Positions 35,004 through 47,749 of a DNA stretch of 64,000 nt are shown in pieces (the first letter of the stretch is position 1; every line of letters starts with the position of its first letter). Below the pieces are notes generated by a model. That model did not search any database. It saw nothing but the letters and a program-made list of their open reading frames with translations, and had not been told where the DNA came from. The position numbers and the translations under genes are program-made. Origin of the DNA: Lunularia cruciata (taxonomy: Eukaryota; Streptophyta; Marchantiopsida; Lunulariales; Lunulariaceae); assembly GCA_948567375.1 (NCBI GenBank), contig OX419761.1, positions 31,374,501 through 31,438,500 of the forward strand, given 5' to 3'.

Positions 35004-36290
35004 TCAAGAGGAAAAGGAAGAGGGGTTAGGAACAAAGAGTTTCAACTTGGAAACATGAAAGACAGGATGGATAGGCATATGACAAGGCAAAGCAAGTTGA
35101 TAAGTAATAAGAGAGACAATTTGGGTGATATCAAAGAGTCCTATCCAATTAGAGGTAAGTTTATGAACTTGGATATCAAGTAGGAGAGGGAGGTTACTAG
35201 AGGATAACATGACTTTATCACCAACTTCAAAGGTGAGATCACAATGATGGTGGTCCGCATATTGTTTTTGGCAATTCTAAGCAACAAGGAAGTGAGACTT
35301 GGCTTGTTGGAGAGAGTGGGATATAGTGGTCAAGAATGTGGAAGTATGAGGAACTTGAGATGGAGGGAGAGCAAGAAGAGAATCTAGAACAAGCAAATCT
35401 TGGCCAAAATTGAGAAAGAAAGGAGAAAATCGAGTGCTTGCTTGTTTGGAATTGTTGTAGGCAAATTATGCAACTGCAAGACATTCATCCCAATTGGTAT
35501 GGTGGACATTGACAAAGGCATGCATCATATCCTCCAATGTACGATTTGCATGTTTGGTTTGTCCATCAGTTTGAGGATGATAGGCCGTGGACAAAGCAAG
35601 CTTGGTGCCGAGTATCTGGAAGAGTGCTTGCCAAAACTTCCCAATAAATTGAGGATCACGGTCAGAGATGAGTACACATGGTATCCCATGATGCTTGAAG
35701 ACATTGTCAAAGTAGATTTGTGCTAAGATTGGAGCATCCACGGTATCACACGTTGGTGCTAAGTGGATTTGCTTATTAAGCTTATCCACAAACACCATGA
35801 TTCCGATGTGTCCTTTTTTTGTCTTTGGCAAAGATGTGATGAGATCCACATGCTCCCAGCGAGTAGATAGAATAGTGAGTGGTTGAAGGAGTCTACTCGG
35901 CTTTTGGTTGATGGCCTTGTTACGTTGGCACCTCTCACACGATTGGACAAATTCTAGAACATCTTGTATCATGTTGGGCCACCTCCATTGACGTTGGAGG
36001 GTACCCAAGGTCTTGTCCACACCCATGTGACCATCGATGGGTAAATCATGGGCTTCTTGAAGGTGCACAAGTCAAAGATCACCTTTAGTTGGAACATAGA
36101 TCTGGTCCTCATGGAATAAAAGACCCTCCTTGATGGAGAAGGTGTTGTACTCTTTATCACATGCCGTAAGGTGACCATGTACCATTTGGAAGAAGGGATC
36201 TTGGTGTAGAGCTGATTGAAACTTGTTTTGGACCTTGAAGTCAACTGACACCATTGAAATTGCCGTTGTGATGAGAGGAAGAGACTTCAA
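35004..36290 (-). pseudogene. Integrase of element I
   Basis: The frame 35466-36068 (200 codons) has the zinc-binding tail CERCQRNKA, the first acidic segment (HVDLITSLP), the second (LISDRDPQF) and the helix following the third. In that last part the usual Glu of GQTE is Lys, so the DDE triad is incomplete. The C-terminal beta region (HPVFHVSKLK) is at 35004-35210. Confidence 0.85.
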
Positions 36291-36709
36291 ATCGGGTTGT
36301 TGTGATAAAGCATCAAGGATGATATGGAATCGACCGGGTTTGTACTCAAGTTTGATATCATACAGTTGGAGTTGTTCCTCCCACTAATAATGTTGACTCT
36401 TCATGTGTTCCAAGTGTAAGGTCTACAACAATGGTTTGTGATCAATTTGCATGATCACTTGTTTCCCCAAGAGGTGATGCTTCCATACCTTAGTAGCATA
36501 TACCATTGCAAGTTGTTCTCGATCTCAAGTAGAGTAGTTTTTTTCAGCCATATTGAGTCAGAAAGACACAAAGGCAATGGGATGGAGTCCATCTGGGAAT
36601 TCTTGTTGCAGCACGGCTCCAATTGCACAGTTAGAAGTATCAAAATCAACCACACAAGGTAGTTGAGGATCATATGGTTGAAGAATGGGTCTTGAAGACA
36701 CCATATGCT

Positions 36710-37498
36710 TTAACTTCTAGAATGCTTCTTCATGCTTGGTAGTCCACTGAAACTCAAGTTCTTTCCTAAGAGATCAATCAATGGTGCAGCCACATGAGCA
36801 TAAAAATGGATGAACCGTCGGTAAAAATTGGCCAATCCATTGAATGCCCATACTTCTATAGCATCCTTCAGGGTAGGCCAATCAGTAATGGCCTTGATTT
36901 TCTCTTCTTCCATCTTGATCTCCTCTGATGAGATCTTATGACCCAAGAAGGTAACCTCCTTCTGCCAAAAGGCACACTTTGACTTTTTGCAATAAAATTT
37001 CCATTGTCGTAGTTGTCTTAGGACTTCTTGCACATGATTCACGTGTTTTGCCTCTATCTTACTATAAATTAAGATATCATCCAAGAACACCACCATGGAC
37101 CGATCCAATAGTCCATCCAACACCCAATGCATCTGATCCATGAAGACTACTGGAGCATTAGTGAGTCCGAAAGGTAGAACTCTCCATTCAAAATGCCCAT
37201 ACCTTGTACAAAAGGCAGTCTTTTGCACATCCTCTCTATCAATAAGAATTTGCCAATAGTCGCTACAAAGATCCAACTTGGAAAAGTAGCATGCTCCACT
37301 TAGTTGATCAAGCAAGTCATCTATCCGAGGCAAGGGATATGCATTCTTCATGGTTTGCTTATTGAGCCCACGGTAATCAATACAAAAATGAAGTCTTCCA
37401 TCCTTCTTTGGAACAAATAGTACCATTGCTCCCCAAGGAGAGGTACTATGTTGTATGAAGTCCAAAAACTCTGTAAGTGTTGTTCGCAACTCCTCCAT
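36710..37498 (-). pseudogene. Reverse transcriptase of element I
   Basis: 262 uninterrupted codons with VPKKDGRLHFCIDYRGLN, YPLPRIDDLLDQL, FSKLDL and an intact catalytic VVFLDDILIYS, then FLGHKIS and the start of the connection to RNase H. This is the best-preserved domain of the chromoviruses in this window. Confidence 0.9.
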
Positions 37499-37943
37499 TT
37501 CTTTTGGTCAGAGCCAATAGATTGGTCTACTCACTGGAGTACTCCTTGGCAATAACTCAATCTTGAAAGGCATACCTCAATTGGAGGGTAATCCCTTTGG
37601 CAGATCATCCAAAACACGACTGCAAATTCCTGAATTATCCGATCAACCATTGCTTGATGAGGCTCTTGGCCCTCCTCCGATTGTTTTTGTGCAATCGGCT
37701 TGATTCATACCACAAATACAAACTTATCTTCCTCCAAAGCTTGCTCTATAGTTGCTTTACTAACCAACTTCCCTTCTAGGGACTCATCTCTCTTCCAAGC
37801 TTGCTCCATGGTTTCCTTCTTGGCAAACTTCTCATCTTGGGACTCCACTCCCTTCAAGGTTTGCTCTATGGCTACCTTCTCAACAAACTTCCCATCTTGG
37901 GACTGACTATTCTTAGGTGTCTTACTCAGAGGTGCCAGCCAAC

Positions 37944-38339
37944 CTAATCGGAAATTCTTACCTTGGTGGTGTACTTAAATTTGGCATGGGGTCCAATCAA
38001 ATTGAACCTTATGACGTTTAAGCCAAGGTAGACCAGAATGATATCATAGTGTAGGGTGCCACTACAAACCTCATACACTCCAAACACTCCTTTCCCAATC
38101 TTGAAGGTAATAGGATGCAAGGTGCGGAATGCAGAACCCTTTCTACCATCCGCCATCATCAAACTGCTTCCAATCATTGGCTTGATAGGAATACTCAATT
38201 CCTTTGCTACTTGCATAGACATGCAATTCTCTGAACTTCTAGAATCAACCAAAATCCTACAACCCCAATTAGATATCATATCTTGCAAGTGAAGCAAACT
38301 TGCATAGGTTGAGCCTTCAATCCCACTGGAACTAATCAA
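37944..38339 (-). pseudogene. Protease of element I
   Basis: 131 codons. The active-site loop reads ILVDSRSSENC (Gly of DSGS changed to Arg), then IGSSLMMADG and YDIILVYLGL. Confidence 0.75.
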
Positions 38340-38394
38340 GCTCCCAATAGGTGGCTCAAAATCTCCTTCTGGGATTCTTTGCTTCCCTAATCAT

Positions 38395-39300
38395 TTGGTT
38401 CCACAAACTCCATCTAGGAAGACCAAGTTGTTGCAACCAATGAATCAAAGCGCTCAGCCAATTGCATGGCTTCTTCTTTGTTTTGTGGTTCTTGCATGGT
38501 CACCTCCAATTTGGTTGGTGACTTCAATCTCCGCACAAATCAATCCAAAACTTCTCCTTCTTGTATATCTAGAATTTGCATGATGATGTTCTAAAATTGT
38601 GTGATGTAGCCTCTTATTGAGCCAATTGGCTTCAACTCCACCAATTTATCTTGTGCGGCTTGGGTGGCCTTTATAGTTTGAAATCAACCAAGTATTGCAT
38701 CCTTGAATTCCGTCCATGTCAAGATTGGTGCAACAATCTGTCGTTCAGCTTGCTCCACTCAGAATTGCCATCAAAGTTTTGCCACACCATCCAATTGGCT
38801 AGAAGCCAAAGAATTTGTTTCCATTCATCTTGAAGATTGGTGGCTTCAAAGTAACATTTGCAATCAAACACAAAATTCTCCATTGTACCCAGAAGATTCT
38901 TGCCCTCAAACATCTTAAGTTTTGGAAATTGAATACAATCTTCTCGATCTTGGGTTGGTGCTCTCTCTATATGTTCTCATTGTTGTTGGCCTTGTTCATC
39001 CAAAAATCGAGTAAAGTGCTCGATTTTTTGTTGCATCGCAAGGATAATGTCCGATATTGCCACCATAACTACTACTCTATCCTACTACTCCCAATTTATC
39101 TAATTGATTAACACATAGATACAACACATCCACCTTTCTCCATAAGTGACAACCAAAAGTATCAAGGGTTCCTCAGACACAGTGATCATATGTAGAAAAT
39201 CTTGCCCAAAGCATGAGGTGATGAATTGTGTGAAGCGGTACTTGGGTAATATCTGGACATCAAAATCTCAATGGTTTGGCAAAAATGGATTTGGTGGTCC
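38395..39300 (-). pseudogene. Gag of element I
   Basis: Fragments such as FEGKNLLGTMENFVFDCKCYF (about 38850-38913) match chromovirus capsids. Stops interrupt it. Confidence 0.6.
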
Positions 39301-39324
39301 ATAAATTCTATCCATCCCAACCTT

Positions 39325-39336
39325 GCTTTGATACCA
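39325..39336 (-). other. Primer binding site of element I
   Basis: TGGTATCAAAGC, one base from the 5' LTR; complementary to the 3' end of initiator Met tRNA apart from small differences. Confidence 0.8.
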
Positions 39337-39337
39337 A

Positions 39338-39935
39338 TATAAAAGACCAAGATCAAGGAGAGAAATAGGAGAATGGAAACTCACATTGGGACACTTGAAT
39401 GAGGGAAAACTCCAAATGCCTAGCATGAGCTTTGGCTTTGGTATTTATATGTAGCATACAAGGCCCTTGAGAAGCTTCTCAAGAATTTCCTCAAGCCGCT
39501 TTCTTAAAGTGCAAGCCAAGTTAACTAGGAAGCTTCTTAAGAAGCTTCCTTCTAGAAGCCGCCTACTTGACGTGCAAGCTAAGCTAGTTGGAAGCTTCTA
39601 AAAGCTTCCTTCTAGAAGCTACTTACTTGCAGTGCAAGCTAAGCTAGCCGGGAAGCTTCCTAAGAAGCTTCCTAAGAAGCTTCCTAGATACTTCTAGAAT
39701 ATTATAGGCTAATTTGTCTTATGTGCTACTTTGTAAGTCCAACTAACTTTGTCGCTAAACTCTATATTGTTACATAGCTTCTTTCTAGAAGCTACTTACT
39801 TGCGGTGCAAGCTAAGCTAGCTAGGAAGCTCCCCAAGAAGCTTCTTAGATACTTTTGGAATATTCTAGGTTAATTTGTCTTATGTGCTACTTCGTAAGTC
39901 CAACTAACTTTGTCGCTAAACTCCATATTGTTATA
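39338..39935 (-). repeat. 5' LTR of element I
   Basis: Same family as 34054-34754. The terminal bases have changed (starts TATAAC for TGTAAC, ends TATA for TACA). Several heat-shock modules carry substitutions, for example at 39590-39610 and 39690-39706. Confidence 0.88.
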
Positions 39936-42900
39936 GAGGTTGTGGAGTAAATGAACAAGGAAACAAGGAATCCCAACACGAGATTTTGAGTCACCTATTG
40001 GGAACTTGAATAGTTCCAATGGGATTGAAGACTCAAACTGTACAATTTTGCTTCACTTGCAAGGTATGATATCTGATTGTGGTTAAAATATTTTGGTAGA
40101 TTTTGGAAGTTCAAAGAATGGTATATCCATGCAATTAGCAAAGGAATAAAGTATTCTTATCAACCCAGTAATTGGGAGTTGATTGATGATGGTGGATGGT
40201 AGAATAGGTTTCACATTTTGTACCACACATCTTTTTATGTTCAAGCTTGGGAAGGAGTATTTGGAGTGTATGAGGTTTGTAATAGCACCTCTACATTATG
40301 ATGTCATTCTAGGTCTACCTTGGCTTGAATGTCATAATGTTCAATTTGATTGGACTCGATGATAAAATTCAAGTACAACACCAAGGTAGAAATTTCTGAT
40401 TAGGTTATCTAGCACCTTTGAGTAAGACATCTAAGAATAGTCAGTCCCAAGATGTGAAGTCTGTCAAGAAAGTAACTATAGAGTAAGCTTTGAAAGAAGA
40501 TAAGTCCCAAGATGGGAAGTTTGTCAATAAAGGAACCATAGAGCAAGCTTTGGAGGAAAATAACTCTATTTTTGCGGTGTGGATCAAGTCTATTGTGCAT
40601 GTAGAATCTGAGGAGTGCCAAAAGCCTCATCAAGCAATGTTTGATCAAATAGCTTAGGAGTTTATAGATGTGTTTCCAGATGATCTACCAAAAGGATTAC
40701 CTTATTATCATGGTATGCTCTTCAAGATTGAGTTATTGTTAAGAAGTACTCCAATGACTAGACCAACTATTGGCTCTCACCAAAGAAGTTGGATGAGCTT
40801 TGAATAACATTGACAGAGTTGTTGTAGAAGGGTTTCATATGACATGGTACATTCCCTTGGGGAGCACTAGTACTATTTGTTCCAAAGAAGGATGGAGGAC
40901 TTCATTTCTATATTGATTATCATAGCTTCAATAAACAAAAAGTGCAGAATGCATATCCTTTGCCTCAAATTGATTACTTGCTCAATCAATTGAGTGGAGC
41001 ACAATACTTCTCCAAGTTGGATCTCCAAAGTGACTATTGGAAAATTCCTATTGATAGGGAGGATGAGCAAAAGAATACCTTTTGCACAAGGTATAGGCAT
41101 TTTGAATGGAGAGTTCTACCTTTTGGGCTCACTAATATTTTAGCAATTTTCATGGATCAAATGCATCGGTTGTTGGATGGACTATTGGATCAACATGTGG
41201 TGGTGTTCTTAGATGATATCTTAATCTATAGCAAGATAGAGGTAGAATACACAAATCACATGTGAGAAGTCCTAAGACAATTACATCAATGGAAGTTTTA
41301 CTACAAGAAGTCAAAGTGTGCCTTTTGGAAAAAAGAACTTATCTCATAAGATCTCATTAGAGGGGATCAAGATGGAAAAGGAGAAAACCAAGGCCATTAT
41401 TGATTGGCTTACTCCAAAGGATGCTATAAAAATATGGGCATTTAATGGATTGGCAAGTTTCATCAATGGTTCATCCACTATTATGCTTATATTGCCACAC
41501 CATTGATTGACCTCTTGGAGAAGAATTCAAGCTTTCAATGGACCACCAAGCACAAAGAATCATTCTAGAAGCTGAAACATATGGTGTCTTCAAGACCCAT
41601 TCTTCAACCATATACCTTCAACTACCTTGTGTGGTTGACTTTGATGCTTCTAACTTTACAATTGGAGTTGTATTGCAATAGGAATTCCCAGATGGGTTAC
41701 ATCCCATTGCCTTTATGTCTCATTGACTAAACACCATAGAAAGCAATTATTATACTTGAGATTTAAAACAACTAGTAATAGTATATGCCACCAAGGTATG
41801 GATGCATTATCTTCTAGGGAAACAAGTGATCATGCAAATCGATCACAAACCTTTGTTGCAGACATGACATTTGGAACACATGAAGAGTCAACATCATCAA
41901 TGGGAGGGACAATTAAAATTATTTGCTATAAAACTTGAGAACAAACTTGGTCGATTCCATGTCATCCTCAATGCCCTATCACAATGATTTGATTTGAAGT
42001 CTCTTCCTCTCATCATGATGGCAATTATGACGGTGTTAGTCAACTCCAAAGTCCAAATCAAGTTTAAGATAGCTTTACAACAAGATCCCTTCTTTCAGAT
42101 GGTACAAGGTCATCTTGTAGCATGCAATAAGGAATACAACACCTTCTCCTTCAAGGAAGGCCTTTTTTTGTGAGAACCATATCTATGTTCCAGCCAAGGA
42201 TGATCTCCAAATTGTGTGCCTTCAAGAAGCCCATGACGTACCAATCACTAGTCACATGGGTGTGGACAAGACCTTAAGTACCCATACGCCAATGGTGGTG
42301 GCCCAACATGGCACTAGATGTTTGAGAGTTTGTCTGATCTTATGAAAGCTACCAATGCAACAAGGCTAGCAACCAAAAACCAAGTGGACTCCTTTAACCA
42401 CTCTCCATTCTATCGGCTTGATAGGAACATGTGAGCTTAGATCTCATCACATCCTTACCCAAGACAAAGCAAGGTCATACAAAAATTGTGGTGTTTGTGG
42501 ATAAGCTTAGAAAGCAATCCATTTGGCACCAACCTTTGATATCATGGAGGCTCCAATATTGACATAAATCTATGTTGATAATGTTTTCAAGCATCATGGG
42601 ATGCCATGTGTACTCATATTCAACATTGATCCTCAATTTATTTGAAAATTTTGGTAAGCACTCTTCTAGATACTTGGCACCAAGCTTGCTTTGTTCGTGG
42701 CCTATCATTCTCAAACTAATGGACAAATTGAATGTGAAAATTTCATCTTGGAGGATATGCTTCATGCCTTTATCAATGTTCACCATACCAGCTAGGATGA
42801 ATGTCTTGTAGTTGTTTAGTTTGCATAGAATAATCCAAATAGGCAAGCATCGTATTTTCTCCTTTTGTCCTTAACTTTGGCCAAGACCCACTTGTTCAAG

Positions 42901-43258
42901 ATTCCCTTCTTGCTCCTCCTTCATCTCATGTCCATCATACTTCTATCTTCTTGACCACCATATCCTAATCCTTCCAACGAGCCAAATCTCATCTCTTTGT
43001 TGCTTAGAATTGCCAAAAACAATATGCGGGACCACCATCATTGGGATCTCACCTTTCAACCAGTGATAAGGTCATGCTCTCCTTTAGTAACCTACTCTTC
43101 TTACTTGATACCCAAGAACTTGCCCCTAACTAGAAGACCCTTTGATGTCATCCAGATCAATTTTCTTTTTGTTATCAACTTGCCGTGCCTTATCATATGT
43201 GAATCTACCATGTCTTTCATATTTCCAAGTTGAAATTGTTTGTTCCTAATCCATCTTC
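39936..43258 (+). pseudogene. Element B protease, reverse transcriptase, RNase H, integrase
   Basis: Continues the gag of 33861-34053. The protease region is at about 40075-40340. Reverse transcriptase is at 40860-41500 and includes 40942-41265 with YPLPQIDYLLNQL, FSKLDLQSDYW and an intact VVVFLDDILIYS. RNase H is at about 41600-42000 and integrase at 42180-43255, with many stops. It ends against host sequence at about 43258 with no chromodomain or 3' LTR, so it is truncated. Confidence 0.8.
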
Positions 43259-43533
43259 TAAGTTGTGCACATCTAGACTTCTCTTAAGACAAATAGGTGT
43301 TTCATGAAATACCTATCTATCTTATTTATAGTTCTTGTCCCTATGACATAAAGAGATAATTTTTGCCTCTTGGATCTTATCCTATCTCCAAATTTCTTCT
43401 ATTAACTAGTTCTCATTGTTTTCCTTCACCAATCTACTATAGAGTTGTAGTGTTTCATTCACTGCATATCCAAGATCACATCATAACAAGCTAACCATAT
43501 TACTTGCCACTCAATTTCTTCCTTATACTCTCA

Positions 43534-46500
43534 TGTGACAACCCGGCAAATATCACTTTTGCGGTAATTGGGTAAGTAAAGTTCATTCCCGCAGAGATAC
43601 TATCCAGAATTGGTCAAATACGAAGACAAAAGTCACAATTGCAATTCTTCTTGGTTTCTTCTTTAATCTCTTAGGTAGACACTACACCCAGAAGAGAGTA
43701 ACAAGCTCACAATCTTGACAACTTGTCACAAATACACACACACACATAATCACAACATAGCAAATTTTGTCCAAACAACTCTTGATTGTGATGATTCAGA
43801 TTCTCCCAAAGACGGCACTTCACTACAAAGACCAATTTCACCTCAGAATTGTGTTCCACCCCTCCACTGAAGGCACAACTTCCTCGATCAAAATTGCTTC
43901 ACATCAACTTCGTGTTGCACTCACAAATGCAGAATACTACCAACACTACAATTCCTCTCAGATCTATCAAGGCATTGCTCCAATGCACTTCACTTAGGAT
44001 CAAACACACAGAATGAAGATCAAGGCTGCAGATTCCAACATCCACAAACACACTGACTTGCTCTTCGGAATTCTCCACTCACTCACAAACACAAACACAA
44101 AATTGACAATTGGAATTAAGCTTAAGCGACGAGTACTGAGAACAGCACTTCACTTTATCTATCTTCAAAAATATGAATACTAAATAACATCGTACTACAA
44201 ATGCTCCACTTAACTACTGAAGCAAATGGCAGATTTGCCTACCTAGGCACCACTTCCTAACATCTCTTCCTACCTACAGATCCCAAGTGACAGTCTATCT
44301 CTTCATACCTGACTCTTCCTATCTCAAAATTGACATTTATTTTGATCTGATGACTACCTCATCATCGGCTTCCAAACCCAATGATCTTCCTAGTACTTCA
44401 CCTTCTTTGGGTATAGCTGATTCTACCAATTCCTTCACTAATTCTACAACTTCTACACTAGGAACTACAATTGAGCTCAGGAGTGACTTATCTAACTCTC
44501 TATCTCCTTACCCACTCTTCTCTATTGTGTCAATCATCAAGTCCGATGACACCTGAATTCCTACTTTTGCAACATTAGGTGTCTTCTCCACTGTCACACT
44601 ATTCCAAATCTTCTCTAATTCTGAATTGACTAAATCCAGTCTAAGACTAACATTGTTCTCTACCTCTAACATTTTCCTATCTACACGCTCTCTCAATCAA
44701 ATCAGCAACGTGTTCATATCCACATCTTTGGCTTTTCTCTTCCGAGTTTCTTGCACAAGCAACTTCAACTCATGTAGGTGGGCTTCCTCCAATCTCCCTT
44801 CAGCCCCCGTGCTTAAGATTGCTCTCAACTTCCCCGCAACTTCTCCTACTGATTCCGACTCATATCCTCAAGAGCGCTCTACCTTCAGTTCTTCACGATA
44901 CATCTTCAGCTTGTCTTTGTACTCCGCAGCAAGCATTTTCTTCTCCTTTGCACACTATATACTCTGTAACTCAACACTTTTGACTAGCTCTCCTAATCGC
45001 TCTTCTTCCTCTTGCCTGGCTGCTAACTCCCTCTGCCGTGCTTGATCCTTCCCCGCTGCACTCTTCTTCAAGTTGTCCAACTCCTGCTCCATTACAATGT
45101 TCATCGCCTTCAAATGAACATTCTCAATGCGCACATCACTCACTTCTTCCTTCATCTTATTGAGCCACATTGTTTGTTCCTTGAATTCTCCGGCTTGCCT
45201 TTGCAATTCCTTCTCCTTCTCGGCGTAGCTCCCTTGTAGCATGGTCAGCATTTTCTTCATCAAGCTTTCCTCCCTCCAAAGTTCTTCCACTTCCGTGCTT
45301 CTTTGGACTTGTTGTTCTTGCAGCTCCTTCACTTCACTCACCAGATACTTCACCATCTGCAATTTGTTCATCCCCTTCCTGCGATCTTGGGGAATTACTC
45401 TTCGATGCTCCTTCAATAGTTCTAGCAATGGTGTTACCACCTTCATCAGATAGGATATCCCGCTGAAGTGCTCGTCCTTGTCATTGCCATCTTCGTCTGG
45501 AGTCTTCTTTTCCGTCATTGGCTCCTTCATCCAAAGTCATGATCTTTGTATCTTCATTGTGTCAGCACTTTCTTTGTCTTGGCCTCTTGAACTTGGCCCT
45601 GCGGGATTCTTTGCTTCCTCTTTTGCTCTTGACTTGTTTACTACCATCGTCTGACAAGCCTCACTTACTACTGCCGATTGCTAGACCTCTGGCTCTCCAT
45701 CACACTTTCGCTCCCAGACTCCTCACTTTTCAAGGTGAGCTCCTCTTTTTCCGAGTCCTCTTCTTGCGACTTAGTTTCTTCCCCAGACTTTGATCCCGAT
45801 GATGCCTCTTTTACAATCTTTGCCATTTTCAACCTCAGCCGTCGAGTCTTCCTTTGCATGGGCGGCGACCTTGCTTCTTCGGGTTTGCTGCGCTTCTTTG
45901 TCTTTGGACTGGTAATTTCTTCAACTTTCCGCTGTCCCATCCTTGCAAAGTATTCATCATTTGCTCAAAGATGTATCATATACTGGCGCTCCTCCTCGTC
46001 TGCTTCCCATTGCAAATTGGGATGCATGTGAGACACCATATGATGACGCTCGTCTTTGGATAGAAAATTCAGCCCGAAGTAGAAGTGAGCTGCAAATGGT
46101 GCAAAATAATGTGGTGGCAAACCTATTTTTCCAATTCACCACCATCTGCCTCGTTCGGTGGTGAAAGCACTTTGCCCAATTCACTGGAGCTCCTGCAAAC
46201 ATCTGATGGAAGAAGACGGCCTACTGCATGTTCATGTAGGTAATTTGTTCTAGCTTGAACATGGCCATCATTGCCCCCACGATACTTCTTTGGATTGGGT
46301 CCCGATAGGACTCCACCTTGTAGCCATTTGTGGTTCTCAAAGCAAAGAACAAATTTTGGATTTCCAATAGAAGGTGATCCCCGTTGGTTCTCTTGCTTCT
46401 CTTCCCAAAACCAACTTCCAATCCGACTCAGTCCATCGAGCCGGATTGCCTCTCTTCCCTTCTACCTCGGGACCCTCCTCACAATTACTAGCAGCAATCT

Positions 46501-47213
46501 CTACCATCACTCCCAGGAAACTGAAATTCCAGTTCCATGCTAAAAAAGTAATACAAAGTCTAATCAAGACTTTGATTCTTACCACTACATCTACCCTTTG
46601 AATTGTGAAACCTCTCACCACCAGCGCGTTGGCCACCTTCTTTGCCATGATCTGTTCTCTTGTTCTACGATGTTAGAAAATAAGACCCTCTCTTGGATGA
46701 GACACTCTAACTTCCTCAGGGTTTTGGAAAATCTCACTCTTGATGGGCTTTTGGACACGCATTACTGCAAGACGACTACTCAAAGGAATTGGGAATTTAC
46801 TTAGAGTATTCAACTTCCCCTTGCGCAATCGCAATTTTGTATTGCCCCAAATCGTTGTCATTCTTCAGTCGATTTTGTCTGTGAATTTCTCTCTTCTGCA
46901 TGCAATCCCGGTCACTGTCAAGACATGCTTCTTTTGCCCCCACCATTTCTTGAAATGTACTTTCTTGCCATGTACAGAGGTTGTTAAACGGTCTTTGTCT
47001 TTCCTGCTTCTTCCAACCCAAAGACGATGATCTTCGGACTTTTTCCGGCGTACACCTCTTCCGAGTACCTCCATCATTGGATCCAATATCATTTTCTTTG
47101 GATTTCCTCCGAAGTTACTTCCGTCCATTCTTTGTCCGCAAATCAACTTTTAGTGCTTACTTCGTCTCTTAAACACTTCTAACCATAGAAAAACAAAAAA
47201 TGTGGGTACCACA
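43534..47213 (-). mobile_element. E1: 3.68 kb solo LTR with an internal coiled-coil frame
   Basis: Starts TGTGGTACCCACA (47213) and ends GTTGTCACA (43534). It is flanked by TCTCA (43529-43533) and TCTCC (47214-47218), a near-perfect five-base target-site duplication, and the host sequence continues across it. No gag or pol is inside; the whole unit corresponds to the E2 3' LTR at 47750-51505. Confidence 0.85.
44508..47146 (-). pseudogene. LTR-encoded coiled-coil frame, E1 copy
   Basis: Pieces in order: a basic N-terminal part (46865-47146); FLAWNWNFSFLG...SDWKLVLGREARE (46337-46648); NGYKVESYRDPI..AMMAMFKLEQ (46221-46421); an acidic Lys/Glu/Ser-rich linker (45668-45940); a coiled coil of 191 codons (44955-45530) with EVKELQEQQVQRSTEVEEL-type heptads; and a C-terminal part (44508-44696). 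A few frameshifts and stops separate them. I do not recognise the protein. The order matches the E2 and D copies. Confidence 0.7.
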
Positions 47214-47749
47214 TCTCCTATAGAGAGTGTTACCTTTCTAGGTAATAACCCAATCCTTTTTGTCTAATCATTAGGTAACTCTACTTTTGCACTCTCATCC
47301 TTCTCTAGTTCCATCTTCAACTATTTTGCAACAAAGCAAGACAAGAAATTATGTATTGCTGTGCCAATCCATACTCACACCTAATTGTCTTCTAGGACTT
47401 TGTCTGCAACAATCAATTGTGTGTTTCCCTTCTTCAATCTTTGCGTACTTGTCCTCTTCTTCCTCTCCTTTTTGCTCCTTTATTTTGAGCTAGTAAAGCC
47501 TCAAGGTACATTTACCATTGATCTTTGTTTTCCTATGTGATTTAAGTATCATCACCTTTGATTAATCCTTCAAAATTGTTCAAAGGTTGCATATATGGAT
47601 GCTAAGGGCTCCTAAGGAAGCATGGATGGCGATGTGCCTAATTGGCTACAATTGTAACAAAATTATTATTCTACTTGAGCCCCTTCTCCCCTTGGGGCTT
47701 TATCTCTCCATTCTTTGACATGTCCCTATTCTCCTTGGAGCAATCAAGC

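Larger units (their letters stand above)
34054..39935 (-). mobile_element. Element I: complete chromovirus inserted in its own relative
   Basis: 3' LTR 34054-34754 and 5' LTR 39338-39935; primer binding site TGGTATCAAAGC (39325-39336, initiator Met tRNA type); polypurine tract GTGGGGGAAT just inside the 3' LTR (about 34755-34765); five-base target-site duplication GAGGT. Order: gag (38395-39300), protease, reverse transcriptase, RNase H, integrase, chromodomain. Only a few stops are present, so it is younger than C or F. LTR lengths differ (701 versus 598) because their internal arrays have changed copy number. Confidence 0.93.
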
